Assembly (NCBI GenBank): GCA_963738615.1
Contig: CAVTXI010000015.1
Span: forward strand, 62,001 to 126,000
Direction: 5' to 3'
Origin: CAVTWY01 sp963738615
Lineage (GTDB): Bacteria > Pseudomonadota > Gammaproteobacteria > Burkholderiales > Burkholderiaceae_C
DNA: 64,000 nt
A model generated the notes under the pieces. The model did not search any database and was not told the DNA's origin. It worked only from the letters and a program-made list of their open reading frames with translations. This document shows, in pieces, positions 8,378-16,822 of this stretch (position 1 is its first letter; the number at the start of each line of letters is the position of its first letter). The position numbers and the translations under genes are program-made.

Positions 8378-8636
8378 GTGGCGCGCCAGGCCTGTGGGGG
8401 CAAAGGCAAGACCTGGTACCAGCTTCTGGTCGGTACCAGCCTCTGGTACTGCCTGGTATTGCCGGTGGCGTCTTTCTAGGGCATCGCGTATCGGCGATTG
8501 ACGCAGCGCGCCGTCGGGGACGGAGGCACTTTGGACCTTGGACCAAGCCAGACTTGACCAGACCTGGACCTGCCTTACCTTGAACGAAGACGGCCCGAGG
8601 CCTCATGTGGGTCAGCGCTAATCGCGATCGGATGCC
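8378..8636. repeat. Duplicated intergenic segment with GGTACC repeats
   Basis: No gene is evident. The stretch just after the ORF6N stop (GTGAGTGGC, GCCAGGCCTGTGGGG, CAAAGGCAAGACCTGGTACC) recurs almost exactly at 11585-11637. It is followed by degenerate GGTACCAGC units at about 8415-8455, like the tandem repeat at 11632-11697. This gap also separates the end of Rhs cassette B from any immunity gene. Confidence 0.6.
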
Positions 8637-10311
8637 CTACGCCATGACGAGCACGACTCCAGCCGCCAAGCCCGCCACCGCTCCGTATTCATAATAAGTA
8701 TAAGCAAATATGCAAGCTCCTACGACCTGGCAATCGAGACGTGTCAAATTTGCGCATCTCTGACAATTCGTCAATCCATCGTCGGGGGCGCCTTCTGGCA
8801 ACTCCCACCGCTCACGCGGTCTATACGGTCGCGGGTCTCTCGGTTCTCGGTACCATGGGTCTAGTCCGTTCGGATCGGTATATGTGAGCGGGCTTGCGTT
8901 CGCGTACAGGTACGTATTGATCCCTCCCGCGAGCCCGATGGGATCGGACTGCACATACCTGCCGATCGTAGCGTCATAGTCCCTGAAGTAGTTGTAGAAC
9001 AGCCCCGATTCCTGGTCAGCGTACTGCCCCGGATGCCGCAGGTTGAACGTGAACGCCCCTTGCCCCGCCGGGTTGGTGTTCGCCGCCGTCGTCCCGAACG
9101 GCTCGGCCATCCACGTCCAGCGCAGCACGCCGCTCGGGTTCGTGACGACTCTGGGCGTCTGGATGTGGTCGTTGTGCACGTAGAACACGTTCGGCGGGTT
9201 CGTCCCGTTGGGGGTGAACGCCGCCACCGGCTCGCCGTCGAGCCACACCAGCTCCCGGATCGCGCTGCCGGCGCTGTTGTACTCGCCCAGCAGGCGGCCC
9301 TGGGGGTCGTAGACGAAGATCACCGTGGAGGCCGCGCCCGAGGTGCTGTACTTCCTCGTGCGCTGCCCCAGCGCGTCGTAGGCGTAGGTGGTGGTCACGG
9401 TGCCCACGCGCATCGTCGCCAGGCGGTTCTCGGCGTTGTAGGTGGCCGTGGTGGGGCTCGTGGTCGTGGTGGTGAGCGTGTTGCCGGCGTTGTCGTAGCC
9501 GAAGCCCCGGGTGGGGTTGGTGGTGCCGGTGAGCCGGTTGCTCGTGCTCGGCGTGGTGTAGACGCCCGTCAGGCCGTTGAGGGTCAGGTTCGTGCGGTTG
9601 CCGTTGGCGTCGTAGCCGATGCCCCAGGTGGCGCTGGCGGTGGCGATGCTCGTGAGTCTTGCGAGTTCGTCGTAGCCGAAGCTCTGGTTCAGGCTGGGCA
9701 CGCTGGCCGCGCTCACGGCGTCGTAGTGGGTGTAGGCCACGATGCGGTCACCGGCGTCGTAGGTCAGGTCGCGGATGGTGTTGCCCAGACGGTAGCGCAC
9801 GATCCTGCCCCATTCGTCGCGGCTGCGCTCGTGGGGTTGGTTGGCGCCGCCCGCGAGCCCCCACTGCCAGGACTTGACGGCGCCGAACGGCTCCCACTGG
9901 ATGGCGCTGAGCAGCGTCACCGGGGTGGCGGTGGCGTTGGCCTCGAGCGTCACGTTGTCGATCTGGCCGTCGAGGTAGCCGTACGTGACGACGCGCCCCG
10001 AGGGGATAGGTGATGGTGGCGGGCTTGCCGGCGTCGTTGTAGGTGTAGGCCACCGTGTGGGTGCGCGCGGCGTTGTTGGCGCCGGTTTGGCCGTTGACGA
10101 CCTGGGTGGCGCTGGTGATGCGGCCCTCGTCGTCGTAGGCGTAGCGGCTGGTGCCGGTGGGCGCGGTGGTGCTGGTGAGCTGGCCGACTCCGTTGGTGAA
10201 GCCCGCGTCGGTCTGGTCGTAGGTGTAGGTGTAGGCGCGCGCCGCGGCGGTGCCGAGCTTGTGCGACGCCGAGCTCAGGCGGTTGAGTTCGTCGTAGGTG
10301 AAGGTGGTGAC
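8637..10311 (-). pseudogene. Orphan Rhs cassette B: truncated, frameshifted core plus hydrophobic tip
   Basis: YD-repeat core as in cassette A but longer on the 5' side (to about 10311, where similarity to cassette D stops). One extra A near 10004, compared with the same site in cassette D, breaks the frame between AYTYNDAGKPATITYP and the following GYLDGQID. After DPNGL the tip is about 75 residues: a proline- and arginine-rich stretch (RDPRPYRPRERW), then NCQRCANLTRLDCQ, then a hydrophobic C-terminal segment ending GLAAGVVLVMA. It matches no toxin I know. No immunity candidate follows on the minus strand, because the neighbour is the oppositely oriented ORF6N gene. Confidence 0.75.
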
Positions 10312-10394
10312 CTGCTGATACGACGCTGACGGTTGACTGGTTGACTGACCGATCGAGGCTTGGCCTCGACCGCGCCCCGTCGATCAGCTCGGTG

Positions 10395-10847
10395 TCAGAG
10401 TTTCGTCAGGCCTTGGTCTGGATCGGTGAAGTACAGCTCGACCAGGGCCGTCGTCCAGGTGGCCACGCCGGTACCGAAGAAGTCCCGGTCCTCGGTCCAG
10501 ATCGGGCAGTTCAGCAGCAGGGCGCAGGCCAGGACCGGCCAATCGTCGGGATCACGCGGGCCGATGCGCGCCAGCGCTGTCGACTTCATGGTTTCGTACT
10601 CGGTTTGATCCACGATCTGCACCGCCGTTTGCAGCGCTCCCAGCTTCTCGAGCGACGCCTGCAGCGCGCGCAAGTCACCTCGTTTCGTCAGCACAGCGGC
10701 CAAGTGCTCGCGCACGTCGTCGAACGCCACGTCCGGCGCCAAGAAGGCCACCTGCGGTGCAAAGTCCTCGAGCAATCGGGCCGCCCTGCGGCCGAGCACG
10801 GCGCGCATCAGCACATTCGCGTCAAGGACGATGGTGCGCGGTGTCAC
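10395..10847 (-). CDS. PIN-domain ribonuclease toxin (VapC-like)
   Basis: A PIN-domain protein of 150 residues: IVLDANVLMRAVLG holds the first acidic residue, the central region has the conserved Glu, and RDPDDWPVLACALLLNCPIWTEDRDF holds the second acidic cluster of the metal site. These proteins cleave RNA unless bound by the antitoxin. Its start overlaps the antitoxin stop by four bases (10844-10847), a typical toxin-antitoxin arrangement with the antitoxin first. It lies between Rhs cassettes B and C. Confidence 0.85.
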   Translation of the reverse strand: MTPRTIVLDANVLMRAVLGRRAARLLEDFAPQVAFLAPDVAFDDVREHLAAVLTKRGDLRALQASLEKLGALQTAVQIVDQTEYETMKSTALARIGPRDPDDWPVLACALLLNCPIWTEDRDFFGTGVATWTTALVELYFTDPDQGLTKL

Positions 10848-11119
10848 GTCCGTGCGCGTCGGCGTGCTGCTGCGCCTTTGCGCAGGGCATCGAAGTCTTG
10901 AACGGCCGCTTCGACATCATCCTCGGTCAGCGACATGATGGATTCCAGCTTGTCGGCGGCATCACGCAGCGCCTGCAGATCGGCCAGCGCCGGGCGTGCG
11001 GTGGGGATGAAGTAGCCTACCGTTTGGCCGTGCCGCGTGACCGCAACAGGCTGCTTGTTGTCGATGAACTCGGCCAGGCCAGCGCGGAACTCGCGGATGC
11101 CGACAGACTTGGTTTCCAT
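10844..11119 (-). CDS. Phd/YefM-family antitoxin
   Basis: A protein of 91 residues with the N-terminal Phd/YefM DNA-binding fold: VGIREFRAGLAEFIDNKQPV, then VTRHGQTVGYFIPT. The C-terminal half is a charged helix expected to wrap the PIN toxin encoded next. The ATG at 11119 starts the family domain directly; an upstream in-frame start (to 11224) would add 35 residues without homology. Such antitoxins usually repress their own operon. Confidence 0.85.
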   Translation of the reverse strand: METKSVGIREFRAGLAEFIDNKQPVAVTRHGQTVGYFIPTARPALADLQALRDAADKLESIMSLTEDDVEAAVQDFDALRKGAAARRRART

Positions 11120-11224
11120 GGAGTGCTCCAGGCAGTGGGCGACAGTCGCCGGTGCAGGAGTGTGAATCATCGTGTACACAAAAGCAAGGGCAGGGTCGTA
11201 CAGGACCTGGGCCCACGGCACCAC

Positions 11225-11463
11225 GCCACCACGCCACGCATCACAACGCGCGCCTCCTCATGCAAAAGAGCCCGGCGCACCCTGAGCGGCACGCGCGCTT
11301 GCTGCAAAGCGCCGCGTCGCGGCGCGTCCATTCGGTCCATTGACGAGCCTCCCTTGACTACTCGGATGCTTCTGCACTTCTGCATCTCGGTTCTCGGCCC
11401 TGCACGCCCCGACAACCTGGTGAAGTCGGTCGGCTCCAATCCGGTTCCGGTAGGGCCGGCCGC
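11225..11463. other. Gene-free segment upstream of the toxin-antitoxin pair
   Basis: Nothing convincing is encoded here. It should contain the promoter of the Phd/PIN operon, read to the left. The right part leads into the first duplicated ORF6N tail. Confidence 0.4.
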
Positions 11464-11600
11464 AATACCCGCGCCCAGTTGAAGCCGGTGTTCGACGCCC
11501 TGCGTGAACTCATGACGCCGCCCGATCCGCCCAAGCGACCCGTCGGCTTCGTCACGCACGACGATAAGGGACCAAGCACAAGGGGTGAGTGGCCCGTGGC
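11464..11600 (+). repeat. Duplicated 3' end of an ORF6N gene (copy 1)
   Basis: The codons for NTRAQLKPVFDALRELM and PPDPPKRPVGFVTHDDKG match the last third of the intact ORF6N gene at 8245-8377, without any N-terminal domain. The fragment is followed by the same GTGAGTGGC... flank as the parent. It is a segmental duplication and is unlikely to be expressed. Confidence 0.75.
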
Positions 11601-11631
11601 CCGCCAGGCCTGTGGGGCAAAGGCAAGACCT

Positions 11632-11697
11632 GGTACCGGCCTCTTCGGGTACCGGCCTCTTCGTGGTACCGGCCTCCTCGGTACCGGCCTCCTCGGT
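11632..11697. repeat. Short tandem repeat, unit GGTACCGGCCTCTTCG
   Basis: Four head-to-tail units of 15-17 bases, each with GGTACCGGCCTC followed by TTCG or CTCG. They lie between two duplicated ORF6N tails. Related, more degenerate GGTACCAGC units are found at about 8415-8455. The units contain a KpnI-type palindrome, but no function is apparent. Confidence 0.8.
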
Positions 11698-11795
11698 TGA
11701 AGCAGGTGTTCGACGCCCTGCGCGAACTCATGACGCCGCCCGATCCGCCCAAGCGATCCATCGGGTTCGTCACGCACGAGGACAAGACCTGGTAA
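11698..11795 (+). repeat. Duplicated 3' end of an ORF6N gene (copy 2)
   Basis: The codons for LKQVFDALRELM and PPDPPKRSIGFVTHEDK form another copy of the ORF6N tail. It starts directly at the end of the GGTACC tandem repeat and ends in a stop at about 11795. With the parent gene, copy 1 and the remnant near 7545, this tail is present four times in the island. Confidence 0.75.
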
Positions 11796-11884
11796 AGACT
11801 GGTCGAGCGTGGCTGCGGCGTGCCGGTGGGGATGTCGTGGGCGGGCGGACCGATCCGGACCAATCCCCCTTCTTCCGCGATCGG

Positions 11885-12184
11885 TCACTTAGTCAAATAC
11901 TGCAGAAAGCTGCGCACGGAACCAACAAGTGCGCGGAGAAGAAATGCGTATCCGATTGAAATTAGAACACACTCGAAAGTACCAGCTCGCTCGCTAAGAA
12001 CTAAGATATTAAGTGGGGATGGATCGCGCCACTGGAATATCGCGTTCATCACGCAGGCAATTACAATCCAAGAGACACCAATTTTCGCGGAGAAGGTGAT
12101 GTCTTGCCTGGCAGCCGGAATGCCGAGCGAGACAAAGGCGATCACAACGATTAATCCCAGGATCGCAGGGTGCAACTCACTCAC
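11885..12184 (-). CDS. Small membrane protein, candidate immunity protein for Rhs cassette C
   Basis: A protein of 99 residues with about three hydrophobic segments (AILGLIVVIAFVSLGIPA, IGVSWIVIACVMNAIF, FECVLISIGYAFLLRAL), hence an inner-membrane protein. I chose the GTG at 12184 because it overlaps the Rhs stop by one base (TAGTG), the usual translational coupling for effector-immunity pairs; a longer frame from 12241 would overlap the Rhs gene by about 58 bases. The DNA is clearly less GC-rich than the surroundings, as is usual for swapped Rhs tips. No family is recognised; the immunity role is inferred. Confidence 0.6.
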   Translation of the reverse strand: MSELHPAILGLIVVIAFVSLGIPAARQDITFSAKIGVSWIVIACVMNAIFQWRDPSPLNILVLSERAGTFECVLISIGYAFLLRALVGSVRSFLQYLTK

Positions 12185-13390
12185 TATGGTGCTCCAAAGT
12201 CTGAGCTTCCGTGTCCGTCGCCTGGGCAGTATGGATCGCACTCACGCTTACATGTCAGGTAAATGCCGAAAGCAGATGCCGGTATGAAGTAGGGCACCCA
12301 ATAGTTAAACCAAGCCCAACCATAGGCGGCGCCGACATATCCTCTGCTGGCTACACCTTGCGCTATGCCTTCGGCGGCCGCTGTTTTCACGCCCCCTAAA
12401 GCGCCACCATAGATGAGGCATTTCTCCATGCAACTCAGAGGCTGCGGCGGCGCTGGTGGTTGCTTGGAACACCATGCGTCTAGGCCTGCTGCGGCGCACA
12501 TGTAGTACTGCTCTCCGCGAGGATCGACGAAGCTTAGTGGGTTGCCGCCAACATACGCGTACGTGTTGATGCCACCTTCGAGCCCTATCGGATCGGATTG
12601 GGCGTACCTGCCGACGGTGGCGTCATAGTCCCTGAAGTAGTTGTAAAAGAGCCCCGACTCGCTGTCGGCGTACTGCCCCGGATGCCGCAGGTTGAAGGTG
12701 AACGCCCCTTGCCCCGCGGGGTTCGTGTTCGCCGCCGTCGTCCCGAACGGCTCGGCCATCCACGTCCAGCGCAGCACGCCGCTCGGGTTCGTGACGACTC
12801 TGGGCGTCTGGATGTGGTCGTTGTGCACGTAGAACACGTTCGGCGGGTTCGACCCGTTGGGGGTGAACACCGCCACCGGCTCGCCGTCGAGCCACGCCAG
12901 CTCCCGGATCGCGGTGCCGGCGCTGTTGTACTCGCCCAGAAGGCGCCCCTGGGGTCGTAGACGAAGATCACCGTGGAGGCCGCGCCCGAGGTGCTGAACT
13001 TCCGCGTGCGCTGCCCCAGCGCGTCGTAGGCGTAGGTGGTGGTCACGCTGCCCACGCGCATCGTCGCCAGGCGGTTCTCGGCGTTGTAGGTGGCCGTGGT
13101 GGGGCTCGTGGTCGTGGTGGTGAGCGTGTTGCCGGCGTTGTCGTAGCCGAAGCCGCGCGTGGGGTTGGTGGTGCCGGTGAGCCGGTTGCTCGTGCTCGGC
13201 GTGGTGTAGATGCCCGTCAGGCCGTTGAGGGTCAGGCTCGTGCGGTTGCCGTTGGCGTCATAGCCGATGCCCCAGGTGGCGGTGGCGGTGGTGATGCTGC
13301 TCAGGCGGGCGAGTTCGTCGTAGCCGAAGCTCTGGTTCAGGCTGGGCACGCTGGCCGCGCTCACGGCGTCGTAGTGGGTGTAGGCCACGA
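12184..13390 (-). pseudogene. Orphan Rhs cassette C: truncated, frameshifted core plus tip
   Basis: YD-repeat core homologous to cassettes A, B and D, truncated on the 5' side at about 13390. One G is missing from a G run near 12955 (four instead of five), which splits the core into two frames. The tip after VDPRGE is about 100 residues: YYMCAAAGLDAWC, SCMEKCLIYGGALGGVKTAAAEGIA, a hydrophobic stretch WFNYWVPYFIPASAFGIYL, then a cysteine-rich end CKRECDPYCPGDGHG. Paired cysteines and a hydrophobic centre suggest a membrane- or periplasm-acting toxin. A small membrane protein is encoded immediately downstream. Confidence 0.75.
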
Positions 13391-13580
13391 AGAATGAATC
13401 TCGCGAAAGCCGCTTCAAAAGCGAAACCCCAGCGCTCGCGAGCCAGGTTTTTCAACAGCCTGCTAAGCGCGCGGACGGCGAAGACAAGACCGACGACTAT
13501 TGAAAGGGTAGCAATTGCGCCTTCCGAGAAACGGAGACCCCAACACCGGCGCCCCGACTTTCCTCAGCGGTCTGGGGACT
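13391..13580 (-). other. Unrelated remnant fused to the truncated Rhs core
   Basis: To the right of the Rhs breakpoint the minus strand reads IATLSIVVGLVFAVRALS and LLKNLARERWGFAFEAAF in one frame without a stop: a hydrophobic segment followed by a basic-amphipathic one. This looks like the end of some other gene, joined to the Rhs core by recombination. I do not recognise its family. Confidence 0.3.
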
Positions 13581-14162
13581 TCACGGTGACCTGTTCAGGT
13601 TGTATCTTGCCCAATCTCTGACACTGGGATTGGAATCTCGGGAGAGTCTACGGAGTGTTTTCGTCGCAGCATCGTTGTTCAGAAAATGTCCTAGGCTGGC
13701 AGCAACCGACTCTCGGACTGTTGATGAATTATGGCGAGCAAAGCTGATAATCAATTGAATAGACGCAGTACTTCGAAGATGACCGAGGGCAGCGATGGCC
13801 GTGGCGATAACAGTTATCGATCGATCAGTCATGAGACACTGCTCTAATAATGGAATCGACGCCGATTTATACGGTAATTTTGGCGTCCCTAATTGACCTA
13901 ACACAAACGCCGCGATCTCTCGCTCTCTCGCCGAAGCACCTTTGAGCAACTGTACACAATAGTGGAGAGTATCAATTTCACCCCGCATCTGTGTTTCTCG
14001 TGCGGCGGCTGACCGAACAGTATTACTCGGATCTGAAAGTAGGGGAAGCAAGGCGCTCGATGAGTATTGTTTCAGTGCTTGATAGACGAGCACACCAAGC
14101 GTCGAGTCGTCAGCCGCGGCAATGCCGATCATGTTTTTCAGTTCCAGCGTGAGTGCCTGCAT
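13581..14162 (-). CDS. HEAT-repeat protein, candidate immunity protein for Rhs cassette D
   Basis: A soluble protein of about 193 residues made of HEAT-like helical repeats: LLPLLSDPSNTVRSAAARE, REREIAAFVLGQLG, VIATAIAALGHL, STVRESVAASLGHFLN and SNPSVRDWARYNL. HEAT-repeat proteins are a common class of immunity gene behind polymorphic toxins. The DNA is AT-richer than its flanks. The start is uncertain: ATG 14162 overlaps the Rhs stop (14138) and has purine-rich sequence just upstream, while ATG 14132 lies just after that stop. The immunity role is inferred from position and repeat type. Confidence 0.7.
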   Translation of the reverse strand: MQALTLELKNMIGIAAADDSTLGVLVYQALKQYSSSALLPLLSDPSNTVRSAAARETQMRGEIDTLHYCVQLLKGASAREREIAAFVLGQLGTPKLPYKSASIPLLEQCLMTDRSITVIATAIAALGHLRSTASIQLIISFARHNSSTVRESVAASLGHFLNNDAATKTLRRLSRDSNPSVRDWARYNLNRSP

Positions 14163-16190
14163 CCCCAAGCTTTCGCGTGCTTTTTTACGCGAGCCGGTGG
14201 ATATTTATGCCCATTCTGTTCGAGCCATTCACACTTTTCGGGAGGCCTTTGCCCGCACAGTATTGCAGCGCTTTTATCTTTTTCGTAATCTTGTTGAATT
14301 TCCGTGTCCACCTGTCTCCCCGGGGCGACAAGCATCGGCTCCGGGAGCGTCGGCTCTGCAGTTGACGGCGGGACAACTAGCGGGGGCAGCAGTGGATAGG
14401 TTCTTGGTGGCACTACCGGGGGCAAGTCTGGATTCGGGATTGGATCTGGTGCCCATCGGCAGCCCCCAAAAGGAAAATAGCACACCCAGACGAGACCAGA
14501 CGGATCGATGTAGCTTAGAGGATTCCCGCTGACATACGCATATGTATTGATCCCCCCCGCGAGCCCGATGGGATCGGATTGCACATACCTCCCACTCGTC
14601 GCATCGTAGTCCCTGAAGTAGTTGTAGAACAGTCCCGATTCTTGGTCAGCGTACTGCCCCGGATGCCGCAGGTTGAACGTGAACGCCCCTTGCCCCGCCG
14701 GGTTCGTGTTCGCCGCCGTCGACCCGAACGGCTCGGCCATCCACGTCCAGCGCAGCACGCCGCTCGGGTTCGTGACGACTCTGGGCGTCTGGATGTGGTC
14801 GTTGTGCACGTAGAACACGTTCGGCGGGTTCGTCCCGTTGGGGGTGAACGCCGCCACCGGCTCGCCGTCGAGCCACACCAGCTCCCGGATCGCGCTGCCG
14901 GCGCTGTTGTACTCGCCCAGCAGGCGGCCCTGGGGGTCGTAGACGAAGATCACCGTGGAGGCCGCGCCCGAGGTGCTGTACTTCCTCGTGCGCTGCCCCA
15001 GCGCGTCGTAGGCGTAGGTGGTGGTCACGGTGCCCACGCGCATCGTCGCCAGGCGGTTCTCGGCGTTGTAGGTGGCCGTGGTGGGGCTCGTGGTCGTGGT
15101 GGTGAGCGTGTTGCCGGCGTTGTCGTAGCCGAAGCCCCGGGTGGGGTTGGTGGTGCCGGTGAGCCGGTTGCTCGTGCTCGGCGTGGTGTAGGTGCCCGTC
15201 AGGCCGTTGAGGGTCAGGCTCGTGCGGTTGCCGTTGGCGTCGTAGCCGATGCCCCAGGTGGCGGTGGCGGTGGTGATGCTCGTGAGTCTTGCGAGTTCGT
15301 CGTAGCCGAAGCTCTGGTTCAGGCTGGGCACGCTGGCCGCGCTCACGGCGTCGTAGTGGGTGTAGGCCACGATGCGGTCACCGGCGTCGTAGGTCAGGTC
15401 GCGGATGGTGCTGCCCAGGCGGTAGCGCACGATCCTGCCCCATTCGTCGCGGCTGCGCTCGTGGGGTTGGTTGGCGCCGCTGGTGAGCCTCCATTGCCAG
15501 GATTTGACGGCGCCGAAGGGTTCCCACTGGATGGCGCTGAGCAGCGTCACCGGGGTGGCGGTGGCGTTGGCCTCGAGCGTCACGTTGTCGATCTGGCCGT
15601 CGAGGTAGTGGTAGCTGACGACGCGCCCCGAGGGGTAGGTGATGGAGGTGGGCTTGCCGGCGTCGTTGTAGGTGTAGGCCACCGTGTGGGTGCGCGCGGC
15701 GTTGTTGGCGCCGGTTTGGCCGTTGACGACCTGGGTGGCGCTGGTGATGCGGCCCTCGTCGTCGTAGGCGTAGCGGCTGGTGCCGGTGGGCGCGGTGGTG
15801 CTGGTGAGCTGGCCGACTCCGTTGGTGAAGCCCGCGCCGGTCTGGTCGTAGGTGTAGATGTAGGCGCGCGCCGCGGCGGTGCCGAGCTTGTGCGACGCCG
15901 AGCTCAGGCGGTTGAGTTCGTCCCAGGTGAAGGTGGTGACGACGCCGCGGCTGTCGGTGCGGGTTTTGAGGTTGCCGGCCGCGTCGTAGGTGTGGCTGGC
16001 CGTGCCGGTGTCGGGGCTCGACAGGCTGGTGCCGTCGCCCAGGCCGTTGCGCGGGTACTGGGTGACGAGCCGCTTGGGGTCGGTGACCTTGGTGAGGTCG
16101 TCGCGGCCGCTGTATTCGAGGTCCGTTTGTCCGTTCTTCGCATCCACGGTGCGGATGCGCCGGTCCAGCCGGTCGGGGGTGTGGGTAATC
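14138..16190 (-). pseudogene. Orphan Rhs cassette D: longest core, with tip
   Basis: An uninterrupted YD-repeat core of about 560 residues from VDAKNGQTDLEYSGRDD to SDPIGLAGGINTYAYVSGNP, with the boundary motif YIDPSGL. The tip is about 110 residues: a proline-rich linker (PIPNPDLPPVVPPRTYPLLP) followed by QQDYEKDKSAAILCGQR, CEWLEQNGHKYPP and a basic end RVKKHAKAWGCRHSRW. It is the only cassette without a frame error. At about 16190 the core meets an oppositely oriented Rhs fragment, so codons further upstream (to 16462) are antisense of that fragment and are not genuine. No authentic start or N-terminal domain exists. Confidence 0.8.
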
Positions 16191-16193
16191 ACG

Positions 16194-16345
16194 AGAAGAT
16201 CACCCAGCCCGACGCGAGCTGGATCGGCTACGACTACGACGACGCGCACCGCCAGATCGCCGCCTACGACAACCGCGGCAACCGCATCGGCTACGTGCTC
16301 GACAACGCCGGCACCGTCACGCAGCAGGTCCATCGTTTCGAGTTG
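16194..16345 (+). pseudogene. Inverted Rhs core fragment
   Basis: The plus strand codes for KITQPDASWIGYDYDDAH, QIAAYDNRGNRIGYVLDNAG and TVTQQ, which is unmistakable Rhs/YD-repeat core. It is oriented head-to-head against cassette D. About 45 codons are recognisable before similarity ends. In a normal Rhs core this piece would lie upstream of cassette D's first repeat, so one segment has been inverted at the junction. Confidence 0.75.
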
Positions 16346-16822
16346 AGCGCGTCGCCCTCGCACGACCGGGCTCGGCAATGCGCGCTTCGGCACGCCGAAC
16401 CCAGTGACCTCGGCGCGCCGAAACTCCAACGCCTGCGCGCCGGCTCCCCACGAGCCGGCCACATCGCCGATTCAGACCCCTCCCAGGCTCTATCCTCGTT
16501 GGAGTCTCGCGCCCGGCTCCAGGCTCATACCTCGTTGGACAAGACCAGGCCGCGCAGAGATGGCTTTGGCGTGCTACCTTGCGTCTGCGAGGGGCACCGT
16601 CGCACCCCAGGAGAGACCATGGCCAACCCACCGCGCCGGCAGGCTCTGTACGCATCACGCTCGCCCCGTCCGGCGGGCGGCCCGGCATCGACCGATGCTG
16701 TGGGCACCGTTGTCAACGGCGCTTCCCAGTGGTCGGCAGACAAGCCCTCGCCCGGTGTGACGTCGGCCAGCGTCACGCCAACCGAGTCACAAGCGCGTCG
16801 CAGGTACCGCGGGCATACCACG
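16346..16822. other. Gene-free right boundary of the Rhs island
   Basis: No gene is supported. It holds two direct copies of a 21-base motif (16483-16503 and 16519-16539, CCAGGCTC followed by CTCGTTGGA), the second of which pairs with 4750-4766 at the left end. A hairpin CCGGCTC/GAGCCGG lies at 16440-16458. The promoter for the protease operon should be in the last 200 bases. Confidence 0.5.
16483..16539 (+). repeat. Boundary repeats, right copies (direct pair)
   Basis: Two 21-base copies begin at 16483 and 16519, 36 bases apart, differing at two or three positions. The second contains the exact reverse complement of 4750-4766. Together they bracket the island. Confidence 0.5.

Noticed and set aside
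11632..11697. CRISPR array
   Set aside because: Units follow each other directly without spacers and no cas genes are near.
13391..13580. Insertion sequence remnant
   Set aside because: The fused segment has no transposase motif or terminal inverted repeats that I can see; it is recorded only as an unidentified remnant.
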